Source: Hymenobacter aquaticus
Lineage (GTDB): Bacteria; Bacteroidota; Bacteroidia; Cytophagales; Hymenobacteraceae
DNA: 64,000 bases
NCBI RefSeq assembly: GCF_004765605.1
Contig: NZ_SRLC01000001.1
Span: 2,108,001 to 2,172,000 of the forward strand
Direction of reading: 5' to 3'
A program made the translations under genes and the position numbers. Below are positions 36,344 through 44,234 of the stretch, in pieces. Every line of letters starts with the position of its first letter. Positions within the stretch are counted from its first letter, which is position 1. The notes beneath the pieces are model-generated. The model made no database searches and was not told the origin of the DNA. It worked only from the letters and a program-made list of their open reading frames with translations.

Positions 36344-36622
36344 ATGAATAAGAACAAGAAACCGGCCGCCGCGAATGAGCCCCAGTCGGATGGCGCCAAG
36401 ATGAGCCCCGAGCAGCAAAAGCACCACGACGAGCTGTATACCTACAAGCGCGACGAGGAAGGCACCCTGGACACCTCGGCCCGCCTGGAGCAGGAAACCA
36501 CCGGCATTCCGGACGACACCACGGTGCCCGGCGCCACCGGCGACCTGGCCGCCACCGGCGACAAGCGCGACGACATCATCATCGAGTCGAACAACAACTT
36601 CGAGAACGACAACAACCGCTAA
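36344..36622 (+). CDS. Disordered small hydrophilic protein
   Basis: 92 residues, charged and low in hydrophobics: MNKNKKPAAANEPQSDG, KMSPEQQKHHDELYTYK and a final ESNNNFENDNNR. It lies 18 bp after another disordered protein and a terminator follows, defining a two-gene unit. Function unknown. Confidence 0.7.
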   Translation: MNKNKKPAAANEPQSDGAKMSPEQQKHHDELYTYKRDEEGTLDTSARLEQETTGIPDDTTVPGATGDLAATGDKRDDIIIESNNNFENDNNR

Positions 36623-36653
36623 GCCCTGCCCATTTGGGGCAAGTGCCCGCACG

Positions 36654-36688
36654 AAAAGCCGTTTTGCCAGTAGGCAGAGCGGCTTTTT
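36654..36688 (+). terminator. Rho-independent terminator
   Basis: AAAAGCCG...GCC pairs with GGC...CGGCTTTTT around a 4-base loop (two G-T pairs), 31 bp after the disordered-protein pair. Confidence 0.75.
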
Positions 36689-36836
36689 GGCTGCCGGCCA
36701 GCGGCTGACCGGCAGCCTGATTTCTTCCCGGTTTACCGGCTTCATGCTAGGCCCAGCCTTGCTAATGCCGTATCTTACCAACAGCTCAGCCCTATTGCAG
36801 TATACTTAAGCGTCGTCACTTCTAACCCCTGCCCGT

Positions 36837-37655
36837 ATGCCCGCTCCCTTGCTCGTGCTGACCGACTTTACACCCGCCGCCGACGCGGCCCTGCAGTATG
36901 CCGCGGCCCTGGCGGCCCAGCTCCACACGCCGCTGGTGCTGCTGCACGTAAACCGCAACTCGATTTTCGACCCCGAGTCCTTCACCGGCAAGCTGCCCCA
37001 GCGCACCGAGGGCGAAATTGCCGTGGCCCTGGACGAGCGGATGAGCCGCCTGACGGTGCCGGTGGTGCCGGCCGTGACGGCGGGGCGCTCCACGGCGGCC
37101 ATTCTCGAAGTGGTCGAGCAGCACCGCCCCGCCCTGCTGGTGCTGGGCCGCCCGGAGGTAGACGAGCTGCCCGACGAGCTGGTGACGACGACTTCCCTGG
37201 ACTTGTTGCAGGCCTCGCAGTACCCGCTGCTGGTCGTGCCGGTGGCCACGGCGGCTACCGCGCCGCGCCGCCTGTCCCTGGCCGCCGATGGTAACCCGTT
37301 TCAGCTGGCCGCGCCGGCTCAGGCCGTGCAGGAAGTGTTGCAAAAGCTGCAGGCCCGGCTAACCATCGTGCACGTAGTAGAGCCCGAAGACGACGACTCC
37401 TGCACCAAGGCCCTGGAAAGCGTGCGGACCGCCGGGCTGCTGACCGGTATTGAGGACAAAGTACATACCCAGGGCGTGCGCAACCTGGACGTGGCCAAGG
37501 GCATTGAGCAGGCGGCCCACACGGCCCATGCCGAGCTGCTGGTGCTCGTGGCCCGGCGGCACAGCGTGCTGGGGCGGCTATTTCACCGCAGCATCACGGC
37601 CCAGGTTATCCGGCACGCGCGCCTGCCGGTGCTGGCCCTGCCCACGGGGCGGTGA
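36837..37655 (+). CDS. Universal stress protein, tandem Usp domains
   Basis: 272 residues, two Usp halves. Half one: LLVLTDFTPAADAALQYAAALAAQLHTPLVLLHV and a closing YPLLVVPVA. Half two begins near residue 142 and ends ARRHSVLGRLFHRSITAQVIRHARLPVLALP, the usual phosphate-binding region of Usp proteins (GxxG-like part is modified). A cytosolic stress factor that may bind ATP. Its stop codon TGA is made by the first 8-bp unit of the repeat starting at 37651. Confidence 0.88.
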   Translation: MPAPLLVLTDFTPAADAALQYAAALAAQLHTPLVLLHVNRNSIFDPESFTGKLPQRTEGEIAVALDERMSRLTVPVVPAVTAGRSTAAILEVVEQHRPALLVLGRPEVDELPDELVTTTSLDLLQASQYPLLVVPVATAATAPRRLSLAADGNPFQLAAPAQAVQEVLQKLQARLTIVHVVEPEDDDSCTKALESVRTAGLLTGIEDKVHTQGVRNLDVAKGIEQAAHTAHAELLVLVARRHSVLGRLFHRSITAQVIRHARLPVLALPTGR

Positions 37656-37949
37656 AACGGTGAGATGGTGAGGTGGTGAAATGGTGAGTTTGAGGTTCCC
37701 GGGTCTCACGACGTCGGTCATTTTGAACGTCGCGAGGCAGAGTGCAGGAACTTCCCCACCTGGCCCACGGACGCTGGTACCAACGTGACAACGCCCTTTT
37801 TCCGCGCGGAAGAAGGGCGTTGTCACGTTGGTACTGACTTGTCACTACTCAGAGGAAGGTCCTTCGCTGCGCTGCGCTCCACTCAGGATGACACATCAAA
37901 CAACGGACAAACTCACCACTTCACCACTTCACCATTTCACCACCTCACC
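37651..37949. repeat. Palindromic element bounded by inverted 8-bp tandem arrays
   Basis: Left boundary: five direct 8-bp units of GGTGARNY (37651-37690). Right boundary: five inverted units (37910-37949). Inside lie degenerate GTCATCCTGA / TCAGGATGAC ends and a central perfect 22-bp arm palindrome beginning GTACCAACGTGACAACG (about 37777-37833). No coding content. The array supplies the stop codon of the gene on each side (37653-37655 plus, 37937-37939 minus). Confidence 0.85.
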
Positions 37950-40048
37950 GCCACCGTCGTGCCGGCGTAGAAGTTGCGGGCGGGGGCGGGCTGGTAGTAG
38001 CGGCCACCGAAGGCGTTCAGGTCGTTGCCGAGGCTGTAGTGGCGGTCAGTGGCGTTTTCGAGGCCCGCGTAGACGTCCAGCTCCAGGTGGGCCAGCAGGG
38101 TTTGGCGCCAGCCGCCGCGGGTGGCGAAGGTCCAGTAGCCGGGAGCGTAGGCCGTGTTGGCGTCGTTGAGGGGCAGGCGGGCCTGGTGGCTGAGCGTGGG
38201 GTGCAGGTAGAACCCTTGCGGTACCGCCAGGTCGAGGCCGGCGCTGAGGGTGTGGGGCGCGGTGCCGGGCAGACGGTTGCCGCTGAAATTGTCGGCGTTC
38301 GGCTGGTAGTCCTGGAAGCGGAAATGGTTGTAGGCGTAGCTGGCCCAGGCCCGCAGGCCGGCGGCTGGCGCGGCCGGCACGCTGCCGGCGGCGGGTGCGG
38401 GCTGCCAGAGCCAGCCGCTCAGGGCCGCTTCCACGCCCCGCTGCCGGGTGGCGCCGGAGTTGGCAAACAGCTGCGCGCCCAGCTCGTTGGTGCGCGTCAC
38501 GATGGTTTGGCGCAGGCGGAAGTCGAAGGCGGCCACGTCGAACTGCACCCGGCCGCTCAGCGCTTTGCCCCGCAGGCCGACTTCGTAGCTGGTGCCCCGC
38601 TCGGCCTGTAGGTCCTGGTTGAGGCTGCCGTCGGAGGGGCGGATTTCCTCCTCGGTGGGCGGCGAGAAGCCGCTGCTCACGCTGGCGTAGGCCGAAATCA
38701 GGGGCGTAAGCTCCTTGAGCAGGGCCACGCGCGGCGACACCTCGGGCCGGAAGCGGCGGGGCAGCTCGTAGCCGGCGGGGGTAATGGTGCCGCCCGGCAG
38801 GCGGGTGATGCGGTAGCTGAGGCGGTTGTAGCTGGCCCCCACCGTAGCCAGCAGCCCGGCCGGCAGCTCCAGCTCGGCCTGCCCGAACACAAACCCGGTG
38901 GCCGTGCGGATGTCGTCGTCGTAGCGCAGGGCCCCGGTGCTGCCGGCACGGTTGGCGTAGTTGCGGGCGTTTTCGAAGCTGCCCTGCCACTCCCCGCCCC
39001 CGCTCAGGCGCAGCAGGCGGCCGGCCAGCACGCGTTGGTAGGCAAACACCGTCCGCCCGCCGCCGCCCACGGCGGTGTTGCGCTCATAGTCGACCAAGTA
39101 GGGCGTGCGGATGGTGGTGCCGGTAGTGTAGAGCGTGGTTTTGTTGGAGAAGGCCGGCGTGAAGCGGTACTCGTGCGAGAAACCCAGCAGGGCCGTGCGC
39201 GAGGCGTAGGCCGCCTGCTGCTGCACCGTGCCGGGGCTGGTGGCCGTGCCCGGCCGCGCCTGCCGGGGGTTCTGCTCGAACTGGGCCCGGGTGAGGCCAC
39301 CGGGCAGCTGGTAGCTCAGGTCGGTGTAGAGCAGGTGGGCCGCCACGGTGCGCTTCTCCGAAACGCGGAATTCACCGTCGAGGGTCAGCACGTCGCGCAG
39401 GGCGGCGCTGTTGTCGCGGTAGCCACCGAGGCTCTGGTGGGCATACTGGGCCCGCACCGTGCTGGCGGTGGTACCGGCTTCGGCCGCCACGGAGTAGCGC
39501 CGCAGCCCGAAGCTGCCGGCCGTGGCGCTTACCTGGGCGCGGACTTCGCCGGGCGCCGCCTGGCGGTTGGTGAGCAGGATGGCCCCGCCGGTACCGGCCC
39601 CGTACACGCTGGCCGCCGGGCCTTTGATGACTTCGAGGCGGCCGATGGTGGCGGGGTCGAGCAGGTTGAAGGGCGTGCTGCCGCTGGCCTCGGTGAAGGG
39701 AATGTCGTGGTAATACACCTTCACGTTGCGCACCCCAAACGGCGAGCGGAGCGTGCTGCCCCGCACGCTGATGCGGTAGCTGGCCGTGGCCCGCTCCTCC
39801 AGCCGCACGCCGGGCAAGGTGTTCACGGCCGCCGCCAATGAAGCCTGGTTGAACCGCTCGATGCCGCTGGCGTCGAGCACACTCACGCCGGCCGCCGTGC
39901 GCCGCAGCGGCAGGTTGGTGCCGTAGCCGACCACGGTGGCCTCGGGCAGCTTTATGGGGCGGGTGGTATCGGCGGCGGCGGGCAGCTGGGCCAGGGCGGG
40001 CAGGGCCAGCAGACTCAGGGGCAACAGTAGAAAGTAACGAACGGGCAT
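37937..40048 (-). CDS. TonB-dependent outer-membrane receptor
   Basis: 703 residues from the ATG at 40048, which gives a clean signal peptide (MPVRYFLLLPLSLLALPALAQ). The plug domain runs from about residue 40 to 155: a TonB-box-like PEATVVG, then NTLPGVRLEERA, RGSTLRSPFGVRNVKVYYHDIPF and the RLEVIKGPAASVYGAGTGGAIL signature. A 22-strand barrel follows, with TBDR motifs SSGFSPPTEEEIRPSDG and AERGTSYEVGLRGKALSGRVQFDVAAF. No SusD partner, so this is a siderophore, metal or cofactor receptor rather than a glycan one; the ligand is unknown. Its last codons lie in the 8-bp repeat array. Confidence 0.94.
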   Translation of the reverse strand: MPVRYFLLLPLSLLALPALAQLPAAADTTRPIKLPEATVVGYGTNLPLRRTAAGVSVLDASGIERFNQASLAAAVNTLPGVRLEERATASYRISVRGSTLRSPFGVRNVKVYYHDIPFTEASGSTPFNLLDPATIGRLEVIKGPAASVYGAGTGGAILLTNRQAAPGEVRAQVSATAGSFGLRRYSVAAEAGTTASTVRAQYAHQSLGGYRDNSAALRDVLTLDGEFRVSEKRTVAAHLLYTDLSYQLPGGLTRAQFEQNPRQARPGTATSPGTVQQQAAYASRTALLGFSHEYRFTPAFSNKTTLYTTGTTIRTPYLVDYERNTAVGGGGRTVFAYQRVLAGRLLRLSGGGEWQGSFENARNYANRAGSTGALRYDDDIRTATGFVFGQAELELPAGLLATVGASYNRLSYRITRLPGGTITPAGYELPRRFRPEVSPRVALLKELTPLISAYASVSSGFSPPTEEEIRPSDGSLNQDLQAERGTSYEVGLRGKALSGRVQFDVAAFDFRLRQTIVTRTNELGAQLFANSGATRQRGVEAALSGWLWQPAPAAGSVPAAPAAGLRAWASYAYNHFRFQDYQPNADNFSGNRLPGTAPHTLSAGLDLAVPQGFYLHPTLSHQARLPLNDANTAYAPGYWTFATRGGWRQTLLAHLELDVYAGLENATDRHYSLGNDLNAFGGRYYQPAPARNFYAGTTVAVRW

Positions 40049-40238
40049 ATGCGCTGGGCAGGTCAGAGCCTTTGCAAACGGCAAAGCGGGCCGGATGTTC
40101 AGGGTGGGAAATAAAGCCGGGCTGCCTATCTTAACCGCCGGCCGCTTCCCATTCTGCTATTCACCCCTATCTACTTCGCTATGTACGCCCTGCGCCGTCA
40201 CCGCTTGCCGCCCCTTGCCACCGGGCTGCCGGACGGCT

Positions 40239-40353
40239 GTAGAGACGCAACATCTTGCGTCTCGTCGTCGCACGACCCGGAACCGCGCCGTGTACCAGGG
40301 CAACCGCCATCCACCATCGTTCAACGACGAGACGCAACATATTGCGTCTCTAC
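40239..40353. repeat. GAGACGCAA palindromic repeat, copy 1
   Basis: Each end is itself a hairpin (AGAGACGCAACATCTTGCGTCTC and similar), and the two ends are inverted relative to each other, with a 50-bp unrelated middle. A second copy is at 42636. Widespread-looking MITE or REP-type structure; no coding content. Confidence 0.85.
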
Positions 40354-40362
40354 TACGCCCAC

Positions 40363-40393
40363 AAAAAAGCCTGCCCGGTTTCCCGGGCAGGCT
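40363..40393 (-). terminator. Terminator of the minus-strand coiled-coil gene
   Basis: AGCCTGCCCGG pairs with CCGGGCAGGCT around a 3-base loop, with an A run on the plus strand that reads as a T run on the minus strand, 32 bp past the stop at 40425. Confidence 0.8.
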
Positions 40394-40424
40394 GTTGCAT
40401 AGGCATAGCGTAGTCTGGAAGAGG

Positions 40425-40844
40425 TTAGGCCGACAGCCCGTCGTGGCGGGCCTGCACCTGGGCTTTGCAGTCCTGGTAGCCGGCGAGCTGGCGCTGGGCG
40501 GCGTCCAGCTCCCGGGCCCGGCGGAAGGCCCCGCGGCCACCCTGGCCGCTGAGCTGCTCGTCCTGGAGCTTTTCCCGGTCGCGCTTGAGGGCGCGCAGCT
40601 TCACCTCCTCCTTGGTGCGGGCCTCCCCGGCGGGCATCGTCGCGACGCGGGCTTCCAGGGGCCCGATCTGGTCGGTGAGGGAGCTGATTTCGTTGGCATC
40701 GGCCGTGGCCTCGTCGGTTTGCAGGCTGGCCGAGCGGGTGGCGGCCAGGATGCGGAACGAGGCCCGGTCGATGTCGGCCTGGGTGTCGGCGAGTACCAGC
40801 TGGCACTCGGGGCGGGTAGTCAGTAATGCAACGGGGTAATCCAT
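40425..40844 (-). CDS. Coiled-coil hypothetical protein
   Basis: 139 residues. The middle is a strong coiled coil (ISSLTDQIGPLEARVATMP ... KLRALKRDREKLQDEQL), ahead of a final RELDAAQRQLAGYQDCKAQVQARH. No signal peptide or known domain. Own terminator downstream. Possibly a cytosolic structural or scaffold protein; function unknown. Confidence 0.65.
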   Translation of the reverse strand: MDYPVALLTTRPECQLVLADTQADIDRASFRILAATRSASLQTDEATADANEISSLTDQIGPLEARVATMPAGEARTKEEVKLRALKRDREKLQDEQLSGQGGRGAFRRARELDAAQRQLAGYQDCKAQVQARHDGLSA

Positions 40845-40984
40845 ACTAGAAACGGTAGATAAAGGGTTAACGCGCTGTGGCTTCGTGCCACGAGCTGCTA
40901 ACGCGCCGCACCCGCCGGGCTATATAGTCCTCAGCCGATTTATTTTGACCCCGCTCAACGGCAGAAACCCACGCCTGGGCCGCG

Positions 40985-41575
40985 CTACGACGGTGCCCCA
41001 CCGGCCAGCCAGGCCCGCAGCGCGGCGGCCTCGTGCCGGCAGGCCGCACCCCGGATGCCGAGCAGGGCGGCGGCCGTGGGTCCGGTGGCAGCCTCGGGGC
41101 GCAGGGCATCGGTAGCGGCTTCCAGCAGGCGGGCCAGCCAGCGCCGCCGCAAGACTATCCCCACGGGCTCGGGGAGTGCGGTGGCCGCGGGCAGGGATGG
41201 CAGGGAAGCCAGCAGCAGCGGGCCGGCGGCCAGGTGCCGGGCGGCCAGCCGGTGCCGGCCGAGCAGGGCCAGGTGCTGCTGGTGCAGGCGGTGGGCCTGG
41301 TAGTCGCACTCCAGCAGGCGGGCTACCGCCGCCGCCGGCCCCACTGGTGGCGCGGGCACCGCAGCGGGCGGCGGCGGCACGGCGGTGGGGTCATCGGGCA
41401 GGTCCAGGGCCGTCAGCCAGGGATGCAGCCAGGGCCGGGCGTGGCGGGGCAGGGCCTCCCGGCCGGTTTCGACCAGGGCCAGCAACGAGCGGCTGATGCC
41501 CAGCCAGCCGGCCAGGGCGGGCTGGGAAAGACCAAAATGGACGCGCACGTCGCGCAGCAGTTGGGCGTGGCTCAC
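40985..41575 (-). CDS. XRE-type helix-turn-helix protein facing an iteron array
   Basis: 196 residues. The N-terminal 45 residues read as an XRE/Cro HTH: LLRDVRVHFGLSQPALAGWLGISRSLLALVETGREALP. The remainder is an alanine/leucine-rich helical domain of unknown role, with proline linkers. Transcribed away from a 141-bp array of three 47-bp units (41597-41737) that starts 21 bp upstream of its ATG, so self-regulation through that array is likely. The divergent gene behind the array encodes a DUF2490 protein, a possible second target. Confidence 0.75.
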   Translation of the reverse strand: MSHAQLLRDVRVHFGLSQPALAGWLGISRSLLALVETGREALPRHARPWLHPWLTALDLPDDPTAVPPPPAAVPAPPVGPAAAVARLLECDYQAHRLHQQHLALLGRHRLAARHLAAGPLLLASLPSLPAATALPEPVGIVLRRRWLARLLEAATDALRPEAATGPTAAALLGIRGAACRHEAAALRAWLAGGAPS

Positions 41576-41596
41576 GGCAGGGCAGCTAGTGGTGAA

Positions 41597-41737
41597 CCTA
41601 ACGGCGGCGGGCCTCCGCTCAAAAACCGTTAGGTAGTCCCTAACCTAACGGTTTTTCTGGTCGTCACAAAAACCGTTAGGTCTGGCCTTACCTAACGGTT
41701 TTTCCAACCGTCGCACAAACCGTTAGGTCAGCGGCGG
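41597..41737. promoter_or_regulatory. Three-unit 47-bp iteron array with alternating CCTAACGG / CCGTTAGG
   Basis: Units begin at 41597, 41644 and 41691, each exactly 47 bp. Each starts with CCTAACGG and carries CCGTTAGG 29 bp (centre to centre) later; the gap to the next unit is 18 bp. Six motif copies thus alternate in orientation at 29/18 bp. The first unit is partly diverged between motifs, units 2 and 3 share poly-T next to CCTAACGG. Between two divergent genes, one an XRE-type regulator: an operator array is the best reading. Confidence 0.75.
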
Positions 41738-41862
41738 GCTTGCCCCCAGACCGGGCGGGCCGGAGTTGGCCGGCGGCCGGCTGACGCGCCAACGCGGCGG
41801 AAACCGGCCGTGCGGCGGCACGGGCCGGATAACCCCCGGCGGCCGGGCTGCGTCTAACGGGT

Positions 41863-42639
41863 ATGCACTTCCTCGGGCCCGGCGCGGCCGCTCTTTTTTT
41901 TCTGGGCTCTTTCGCGGCTTTCGGCCAGACCCAGCGCATCCCGGACCGCAACAACATCGGCTGGTACGTGTACGAGGGCGACCATCCACTGAGCAAGCGC
42001 TGGACGCTGCACACCGAGTACCAGTGGCGGCGCACCCACTTTCTGACCAGGCCCCAGCAGCAGCTGGCCCGCCTGGGCGCGGCCTACCAGCTGCGGCCCC
42101 GCGTGCAGGTGGCCGCCGGCTACACCAACCTGATTACCCGCCCCTACGGCGACTTTCCCACCGCCGACACGGGTGTGCCCTTCCCCGAGCACCGCCTCTA
42201 CCAGGACGTGCAGCTGAGCGACACGCTGGGCCGGGTGGTGCTGGAGCAGCGCGGGCGGCTGGAGCAGCGCTGGCAGGGCCAGCTGGAGGAAGGCCAGGGC
42301 CGCCGCGTGCAACGCTGGGAATACCAGAACCGCATCCGCTACCAGCTCTCGGCCGTGCTGCCGCTGCAAGGCCCGCGCCTCGACGCGCGCGAGTGGTACC
42401 TGACGGGCTTCGACGAGGTGTTTCTGAGCTTCGGCCGCAACGTGGGCAAGGTGTTCAACCAGAACCGCCTGGCCGGCGGCGTGGGCTACCAGGTGCAGGA
42501 CAACTTCCGCCTAGAGCTGCTGTACCTGAATCAGATAACCCAGCACGCCGACGATGAGCCCGTTTCGGGCCTGCCGGTGTTCGAGTTCAACCAGGGCTTC
42601 CGGCTGGGCGTGAACTACAACCTGACGCTGGGGAAGTAG
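41863..42639 (+). CDS. DUF2490 outer-membrane-like protein
   Basis: 258 residues. Signal peptide ending FAAFGQ, then the DUF2490 pattern: WTLHTEYQWRRTHFLTRPQQQLARLGAAYQL, HRLYQDVQLSDTLGRVVLEQRGRLEQRW and RLELLYLNQIT, with alternating strands of a small barrel. Function unknown, outer membrane likely. Its stop codon TAG (42637-42639) is formed by the first bases of the repeat at 42636. May be controlled by the iteron array 126 bp upstream. Confidence 0.88.
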   Translation: MHFLGPGAAALFFLGSFAAFGQTQRIPDRNNIGWYVYEGDHPLSKRWTLHTEYQWRRTHFLTRPQQQLARLGAAYQLRPRVQVAAGYTNLITRPYGDFPTADTGVPFPEHRLYQDVQLSDTLGRVVLEQRGRLEQRWQGQLEEGQGRRVQRWEYQNRIRYQLSAVLPLQGPRLDAREWYLTGFDEVFLSFGRNVGKVFNQNRLAGGVGYQVQDNFRLELLYLNQITQHADDEPVSGLPVFEFNQGFRLGVNYNLTLGK

Positions 42640-42757
42640 AGACGCAATATGTTGCGTCTCGTCGTTGAATGAAACTGGTGCAGGACACTGAACGAAACCG
42701 TTGAACAATCCTTTCGCGAGTCGTTCAACGACGAGACGCAATATGTTGCGTCTCTAC
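42636..42757. repeat. GAGACGCAA palindromic repeat, copy 2
   Basis: Ends TAGAGACGCAATATGTTGC and its complement, extended inward by GTCTCGTCGTTGAA / TTCAACGACGAGAC, around a unique middle. Same family as 40239-40353. Begins at the DUF2490 stop codon. Confidence 0.9.
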
Positions 42758-42830
42758 CTCGTGCTGCCAGCGCAACCCCGGCCGGCTGCCAGCGGTAAAC
42801 CCACTCTATTCGTTTTCAACGCTCTGCTGT

Positions 42831-44063
42831 ATGAACTTCCGCTTCACCCCTTGCATAACGGCCGCCGCCCTGCTGGCCTCCCTCACGGTCCAGGCCCAGA
42901 ATGACTATGAGAAGACCGTGAAAGACGGTTTCGCCGTCAACGTGTTCAAGCCCGGCAAGGTCGACGCCACCGAGGCCTACGTGGCCCAGCTCAAGGCCCC
43001 GGCCGGCTTCACGGTTACCAAGTTTGCCGAGAAAACCGGCAACCCGCGCATGCTGGCCGTGGCCCCCAACGGCGACGTGTACGCCTCCGACCGCACCAAA
43101 GGCACCGTCATGCTGCTGCGCGACACGAACAAGGACGGTAAATCGGATGTGATGCGGGAAGTGGCCCGCCGCCCCGATTTGCACGGCCTGGCCCTGAAGG
43201 ACGGCAAGCTCTACCTCAGCGCCATCCGGGAGCTGTTCGTGGCCGACATCAAGGCCGACGGCACCCTGGGCGAGCTGAAAACGCTGTATAAAGACCTGCC
43301 CGACGCCGGCCAGCACCCCAACCGCACCCTCAACTTCGGCCCCGACGGCCAGCTCTACCTCTCGGTGGGCAGCACCTGCAACGCCTGCGACGAGCGCAAC
43401 AAGGAACAGGCCACGCTGCTGGTGGTGAACACCGACGGCTCGGGCCGCAAGGTGTTTGCCAAGGGCCTGCGCAACACCATCGGCTTCGGCTGGCACCCCG
43501 CCACCAAGGCCCTCTGGGGCTTCGACCACGGCATCGACTGGCTCGGCGACGAAGACCAGCGCGAGGAGTTGAACGAAATAAAAGAAGGCGCCGACTACGG
43601 CTGGCCCTACGTCTACGCCGACGGCAAAATCCCGCCCCACCCCCAGCCCGCCGATATGACGCCCGAGCAGTACGCGGCCAAAACCGTGCAGCCCGTGCAG
43701 CTCTACGCCGCCCACGCCGCCCCGCTGGGCATGGTGTTCAACACGGGCCAGCAGTTCCCGAAAGAGTACCAGCACGACGCCTTCGTAACTATGCACGGCT
43801 CCTGGAACCGGGCCGAGCCCTCGGGCTACCGCATCGTGCGCGTCAAGTTCGACGCCCAGGGCCGGGCCACCGGCATCGAGGACTTCGTGACCGGCTGGTT
43901 GGTGAACAACAACAAGGAGCAGTTCGGCCGCGTCTGCGGCATCGCCCAGCACACCGACGGCTCGTTATTGATTTCCGACGACTCGAACGGCGTGATTTAC
44001 CGCGTAGCCTATGCGGGCGGTAAGCCGGCAGAGAAGGGCAGGGCGAAAGGGAAGAAAGGGTAA
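42831..44063 (+). CDS. Sorbosone-dehydrogenase-like PQQ-type sugar dehydrogenase
   Basis: 410 residues, exported (MNFRFTPCITAAALLASLTVQAQ). A six-bladed beta-propeller of the GSDH/L-sorbosone dehydrogenase class: MLAVAPNGDVYASDRTKG, LHGLALKDGKLYLSAI, HPNRTLNFGPDGQLYLSVGSTCNAC and GLRNTIGFGWHPATKALWGFDHGIDWLGDEDQREELNEI. These enzymes oxidise sugars in the periplasm using PQQ; no PQQ-synthesis gene is in the window, so cofactor and substrate are open. The C-terminus is a lysine/glycine-rich tail. Confidence 0.9.
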   Translation: MNFRFTPCITAAALLASLTVQAQNDYEKTVKDGFAVNVFKPGKVDATEAYVAQLKAPAGFTVTKFAEKTGNPRMLAVAPNGDVYASDRTKGTVMLLRDTNKDGKSDVMREVARRPDLHGLALKDGKLYLSAIRELFVADIKADGTLGELKTLYKDLPDAGQHPNRTLNFGPDGQLYLSVGSTCNACDERNKEQATLLVVNTDGSGRKVFAKGLRNTIGFGWHPATKALWGFDHGIDWLGDEDQREELNEIKEGADYGWPYVYADGKIPPHPQPADMTPEQYAAKTVQPVQLYAAHAAPLGMVFNTGQQFPKEYQHDAFVTMHGSWNRAEPSGYRIVRVKFDAQGRATGIEDFVTGWLVNNNKEQFGRVCGIAQHTDGSLLISDDSNGVIYRVAYAGGKPAEKGRAKGKKG

Positions 44064-44082
44064 GCTGAAGCCCTAACACGAC

Positions 44083-44171
44083 CGTCATGTCGACCAGCGG
44101 GAGACATCTCGCGTGCAATGGTAATCTAATTACTACTGCACGCGAGATGTCTCCCGCTGGTCGACATGACG
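44083..44171. repeat. Perfect 35-bp inverted repeat
   Basis: Arms 44083-44117 and 44137-44171 are exact complements (CGTCATGTCGACCAGCGGGA...), around a 19-bp AT-rich loop. Very stable hairpin in RNA. Located 19 bp after the sugar dehydrogenase stop, so it may also stop transcription. Related ends occur inside the composite repeat at 45780-45897. Confidence 0.9.
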
Positions 44172-44234
44172 TTCTTTTTTCCTACTATGAGCACCCTTTC
44201 GAACGTTACCTGTTGGTTTAACCTTCACCCGGCC

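Noticed and set aside
37937..40048. SusC-type receptor for polysaccharide uptake
   Set aside because: No SusD gene nearby and no SusC N-terminal extension; more like a siderophore/metal receptor.
41597..41737. CRISPR-like reading of the 47-bp array
   Set aside because: Only three units, motifs alternate in orientation, no spacer/repeat structure and no cas genes.
44083..44171. Insertion sequence reading of the perfect inverted repeat
   Set aside because: No transposase and only 89 bp; a MITE/REP-type or terminator hairpin fits better.
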